Shown: positions 61,299 through 64,000 of the stretch, piece by piece | Layout of the letters: every line of letters starts with the position of its first letter | Numbering within the stretch: the first letter of the stretch is position 1 | NCBI RefSeq assembly: GCF_010726245.1 | Contig: NZ_AP022561.1 | Location: 620,001 to 684,000, forward strand | Length of the DNA: 64,000 nt | Origin: Mycolicibacterium aichiense | Lineage (GTDB): Bacteria; Actinomycetota; Actinomycetes; Mycobacteriales; Mycobacteriaceae | Direction of reading: 5' to 3' | Made by a program: the position numbers and the translations under genes | Notes under the pieces: model-generated | Told to the model about the DNA's origin: nothing | Seen by the model: the letters and a program-made list of their open reading frames with translations, nothing else | The model's database searches: none

Positions 61299-62117
61299 CT
61301 AGGTGACTAGGTCCAGATGGCTGGGCAGGCTCGACCGGCGACTCGGATACTGGCTCGGGGTGATGGCGGTCAGGGCGCGGAAGTCGCGGACGAAGTGGGC
61401 TTGGTCGCAGTAGCCGAGATCGGCGGCGATCTGCGCACCGCGCTGCGTTCCAACGTCCAGGTGGCGCAACGCGGCCTGCAGTCGCCGCACCCGTAGATAT
61501 GGTTTCGGGCCGAGGCCCACCTGTGAACTGAACAGACTGGCCAGCCGCTTCGGTGAAAGTTCGGTCAGCGCAGCGACTTCGGAAACGGTGATCGACGGCT
61601 CCGCATCGAGAAGCGGCAGCAGGCCCCGCAACGGATCGTCGTGAACACGGATGCAGCCCAGCAGAAACCCTTCCAGAAGCGTGATGCGATCGGCTGCCGA
61701 GGATGTTCCAGTCAGGCTCTCACGCAATGTCCGTGCAGCTGTGCCCCAGATGTCCTCGATACCGACGCACCGGTCCTGCAACTCACCCAGCGGGATCCCG
61801 AGGAACGGGCGCGCCCCTCCCGGACGGAAGTGCACCGTCATCACGGTCTGGCCGGGCTCGATCTGGGTGACGTAGGACGTGGTGCCCGCACCGGTGATGA
61901 ACGCTGCAGGAACCTGTCCAGGCGGCGCGCCGACGGCGGCGAAATCCACCAGGTCCCGTTCACCGAGCTCGATCACGATCGTCACCGCGCCCCGGGGTAG
62001 GGCGGTGCTGCGATGCGGCACGTCGCCGCCGTGCTGCCAGTAGCCGATGTAGTCGATGTAGTCGCACAGCGGAGGCCCCGGTCGGTACAAGGCTGGACCC
62101 GCTGGTTGCACGATCAC
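61299..62117 (-). CDS. AraC-family transcriptional regulator
   Basis: This 272-residue protein has a sensory N-terminal domain (DUF6597-like, with HGGDVPHRSTALPRGAVTIVIELG) and a C-terminal AraC HTH (about residues 170-262). In the HTH, RGAQIAADLGYCDQAHFVRDFRALTAITPSQYPSR includes the second recognition helix. The start is GTG. It is divergent from the DGPF/ECF genes across a 104-base gap, so it could regulate them. Confidence 0.87.
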   Translation of the reverse strand: MIVQPAGPALYRPGPPLCDYIDYIGYWQHGGDVPHRSTALPRGAVTIVIELGERDLVDFAAVGAPPGQVPAAFITGAGTTSYVTQIEPGQTVMTVHFRPGGARPFLGIPLGELQDRCVGIEDIWGTAARTLRESLTGTSSAADRITLLEGFLLGCIRVHDDPLRGLLPLLDAEPSITVSEVAALTELSPKRLASLFSSQVGLGPKPYLRVRRLQAALRHLDVGTQRGAQIAADLGYCDQAHFVRDFRALTAITPSQYPSRRSSLPSHLDLVT

Positions 62118-62221
62118 CAGGGTATGCCCGACCGAGTGTCGGATTCCCGGAGCGTTGTTCGTCGTAGAGGTAGAGAGTGAGACCAGCAGGGTTTCACGCC
62201 CTACTCTGGGAGGACGTCGTC

Positions 62222-62920
62222 ATGTACTACTTCGCACTGCTGCAAACCCCTGAGCGCACCCTCAGCGCCGATGACGCAGGCCGGGAAATGCAGGCTTATG
62301 CCGAGTTCCACGCCCGCGAGTCGGCGGCGATCCGTGAGGGTGATGCGTTGGGTCCGGCCGCCGAGGCGGTCCGGATCACCGGCGGACCGGATGCGCCGGT
62401 GATCACCGACGGTCCGTACGCCGAGGGCGCCGAGGTGGCCGGTGGTTACTACATGTTCGAGGCCGACAACCTCGACGAGGCACTGCAGCTGGCCCGGCAG
62501 ATTCCAGCGGCGCAATACGGAGCGATCGAGGTGTGGCCGGTGGTGCACTGGAATGCGGTGGGGCGGCCGACGACCGATTCCGATTGGCTGGCACTGCTTC
62601 TCGAACCCGCCGATGAGGTGAACGTGCCCGGCACGCCCGAATGGGATCGAGGGTTGGCTCAGCACGCCGAGTTCGGGGCCGCGGCGGGATCGCACATCCT
62701 CGGCGGGGCGCCGCTGCACCCGCCGACGACGGCGACGACGGTGCGCGTGCGGGACGGTGACGTGGTGTTGACCGACGGTCCCTACGCGGAGGCCGCCGAA
62801 GTCGCCAACGGGTTCTACGTGCTGTCGGCCGCCGACCGTGACGAGGCGACGAAGATCGCGTCGATGATCCCGGCGTCGGTCGTCGAACTGCGCCGGCTGG
62901 CAGGAGTGTCTGGGCTGTAA
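62222..62920 (+). CDS. Duplicated YCII/DGPF-domain protein
   Basis: This 232-residue protein contains two YCII-like domains. The N-terminal one has ITDGPYAEGAEVAGGYYMFEADNLDEALQLA and the C-terminal one has LTDGPYAEAAEVANGFYVLSAADRDEATKIA. GGGAGGA lies 7 bases before the ATG, which decides against a longer frame. DGPF proteins are the constant neighbours of ECF42-type sigma factors, and the sigma gene here starts 0 bases after the stop. The fused two-domain form is a bit unusual. Function of the domain is unknown. Confidence 0.88.
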   Translation: MYYFALLQTPERTLSADDAGREMQAYAEFHARESAAIREGDALGPAAEAVRITGGPDAPVITDGPYAEGAEVAGGYYMFEADNLDEALQLARQIPAAQYGAIEVWPVVHWNAVGRPTTDSDWLALLLEPADEVNVPGTPEWDRGLAQHAEFGAAAGSHILGGAPLHPPTTATTVRVRDGDVVLTDGPYAEAAEVANGFYVLSAADRDEATKIASMIPASVVELRRLAGVSGL

Positions 62921-64000
62921 ATGGGTTCGCTGGATGGTGTCTTCCGGCGGGAGTGGGGTCCCGCGGTGGCCGCGCTCGCGCGGTGGTCCGGTGATCTGGA
63001 CATCGCCGAGGACGCCGTCCAGGAAGCCTGCGCGGAGGCACTGCGGAGCTGGCCTCGCGACGGGATACCCGACAATCCCGGCGCGTGGCTGGTCACCGTC
63101 GGCCGTAATCGGGCCAGGGATCGCCTGCGTCGCGAATTGGTGCGCCCGGGAAAGGAATTGCTGGCCGTGCAGGGTGATGGACGCGCCGATGACCGGGTTG
63201 TGCACGGTGTGCGCGACGACGAGCTTCGGATGATGTTCACCTGCGCGCATCCCGCCCTCGAACGGGCGTCACAACTCGCGCTGACCTTGCGGCTGATATC
63301 GGGTCTGACGGTGCCGGAGATCGCCCGCGCGCTTCTGCTCAGCGAAACTGCTGTGGGACAGCGCATCACCCGCGCCAAGAGCAAGATCCGGCACGCCAAC
63401 ATCCCGCTACGGGTGCCCCCGCCCGAGCTGTTGGCTGAACGCACCCCGCACGTGCTGTCGTGTATCTACTCGGTGTTCACCGAGGGGTACTGGTCCACCG
63501 CCGGACCGTCTGCGATCCGTGACGAGCTGTGCGACGAAGGTGTCCGGCTGGCCGGCGAGCTGTGCCTGTTGATGCCTGCCGAACCGGACGCCCGCGCGTT
63601 GTATGCGCTTGTTCTGCTGCATGATTCGCGACGATCGACGCGCGTCGACGCCGACGGTGCGCTGGTGCCGCTCGAGGAGCAGGACCGGTCCCGGTGGGAT
63701 CGCGGCCGGATCTCCCGCGGGCTCGACCGGCTACGCCGTGCGGAAGGTGCGAGCGGGCCCTACCTTCCGCAGGCGGTGATCGCCGCCGCGCACGCGACCG
63801 CGCCGAGCTGGGAGCAGACCGACTGGCGGACCATCTGCCGGGCGTATGACCAGCTGCTGCGTCAGACGGACTCACCGGTGGTGCGGGCGAACCGGGCGCT
63901 CGCGATCGGGCTGCGCGACGGACCGGATGCCGGGTTGGCGGCTCTGGACCAGGTGGCGCACGATCCGCGATTGGCCCGATCCGCGCTCGTACCCACGGTG
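62921..64000 (+). CDS. ECF42-type RNA polymerase sigma factor, 3' truncated by the window
   Basis: The frame is open from ATG-GGT-TCG to the window edge (360 codons). It shows sigma region 2 (LEIAEDAVQEACAEALRSW-like, read here as DLDIAEDAVQEACAEALRSW), region 4 with LRLISGLTVPEIARALLLSETAVGQRITRAK, and a long C-terminal extension with LLAERTPHVLSCIYSVFTEGYW. That DUF6596-like tail marks ECF42. The start follows the TAA of the DGPF gene directly, so the two are coupled. No anti-sigma factor is visible; in ECF42 the C-terminal extension itself is thought to control activity. Confidence 0.9.
   Translation, partial: MGSLDGVFRREWGPAVAALARWSGDLDIAEDAVQEACAEALRSWPRDGIPDNPGAWLVTVGRNRARDRLRRELVRPGKELLAVQGDGRADDRVVHGVRDDELRMMFTCAHPALERASQLALTLRLISGLTVPEIARALLLSETAVGQRITRAKSKIRHANIPLRVPPPELLAERTPHVLSCIYSVFTEGYWSTAGPSAIRDELCDEGVRLAGELCLLMPAEPDARALYALVLLHDSRRSTRVDADGALVPLEEQDRSRWDRGRISRGLDRLRRAEGASGPYLPQAVIAAAHATAPSWEQTDWRTICRAYDQLLRQTDSPVVRANRALAIGLRDGPDAGLAALDQVAHDPRLARSALVPTV

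Overview
This is a high-GC actinobacterial chromosome segment. Gene content and order point to a mycobacterium, most likely a fast-growing Mycolicibacterium. Two stretches are collinear with blocks of the M. tuberculosis H37Rv map. Rv numbers here come from memory of that map; no search was run. Block 1 (about 0.7-15.5 kb) matches the Rv3510c to Rv3484 neighbourhood read in reverse: amidohydrolase, ilvX, fadD17, fadE27, fadE26, fdxD, hsd4A-like SDR, otsA, a 54-residue protein, an SDR and cpsA. Block 2 (about 36.8-56.8 kb) matches Rv0756c to Rv0771: a repeat protein, phoP-phoR, a HIT protein, a SnoaL protein, adhB, a second SnoaL-like protein, ferredoxin, cyp51, an SDR, cyp123, a TetR regulator, aldA, an SDR, a beta-hydroxyacid dehydrogenase and a carboxymuconolactone decarboxylase-like protein.

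Layout. 0-9 kb is a steroid side-chain catabolism cluster with a consensus KstR operator between fadE26 and fdxD. 9-16 kb holds trehalose synthesis (otsA), three tandem paralogous small secreted proteins, an SDR and the cell-wall ligase-type gene cpsA. 15.7-19.4 kb encodes a molybdenum hydroxylase whose M and S subunits face the large subunit tail to tail. 19.5-29.5 kb is a run of membrane and secreted proteins: an ammonium transporter with a GlnR-like box, a sedolisin protease paired with a zinc-ribbon membrane protein, a small lipoprotein and an anchored zincin metalloprotease. 29.5-35.2 kb is a TetR-linked acyl-CoA dehydrogenase / phosphotransferase catabolic cluster. 35.3-36.8 kb has a GAF-GGDEF diguanylate cyclase and tRNA-Thr(UGU). 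36.8-43.6 kb has phoPR, the decapeptide-repeat protein and a two-gene glycosyltransferase unit. 43.6-56.8 kb is the CYP51 redox cluster with the divergent aldA operon. 56.8-64 kb has flavin-binding, mycothiol-type and CGNR proteins, a 13E12-family HNH protein under an SOS box, a methyltransferase, an AraC regulator and a DGPF/ECF42-type sigma factor pair that runs off the end.

The genes suggest an organism that degrades sterols and other lipids, with several local transcription circuits readable from the DNA: KstR, PhoP, GlnR, LexA and a local TetR. The most notable structural observation is that the hsd4A-like SDR directly abuts otsA, although the roughly ten-gene mce4 sterol-import locus lies between them in M. 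tuberculosis.
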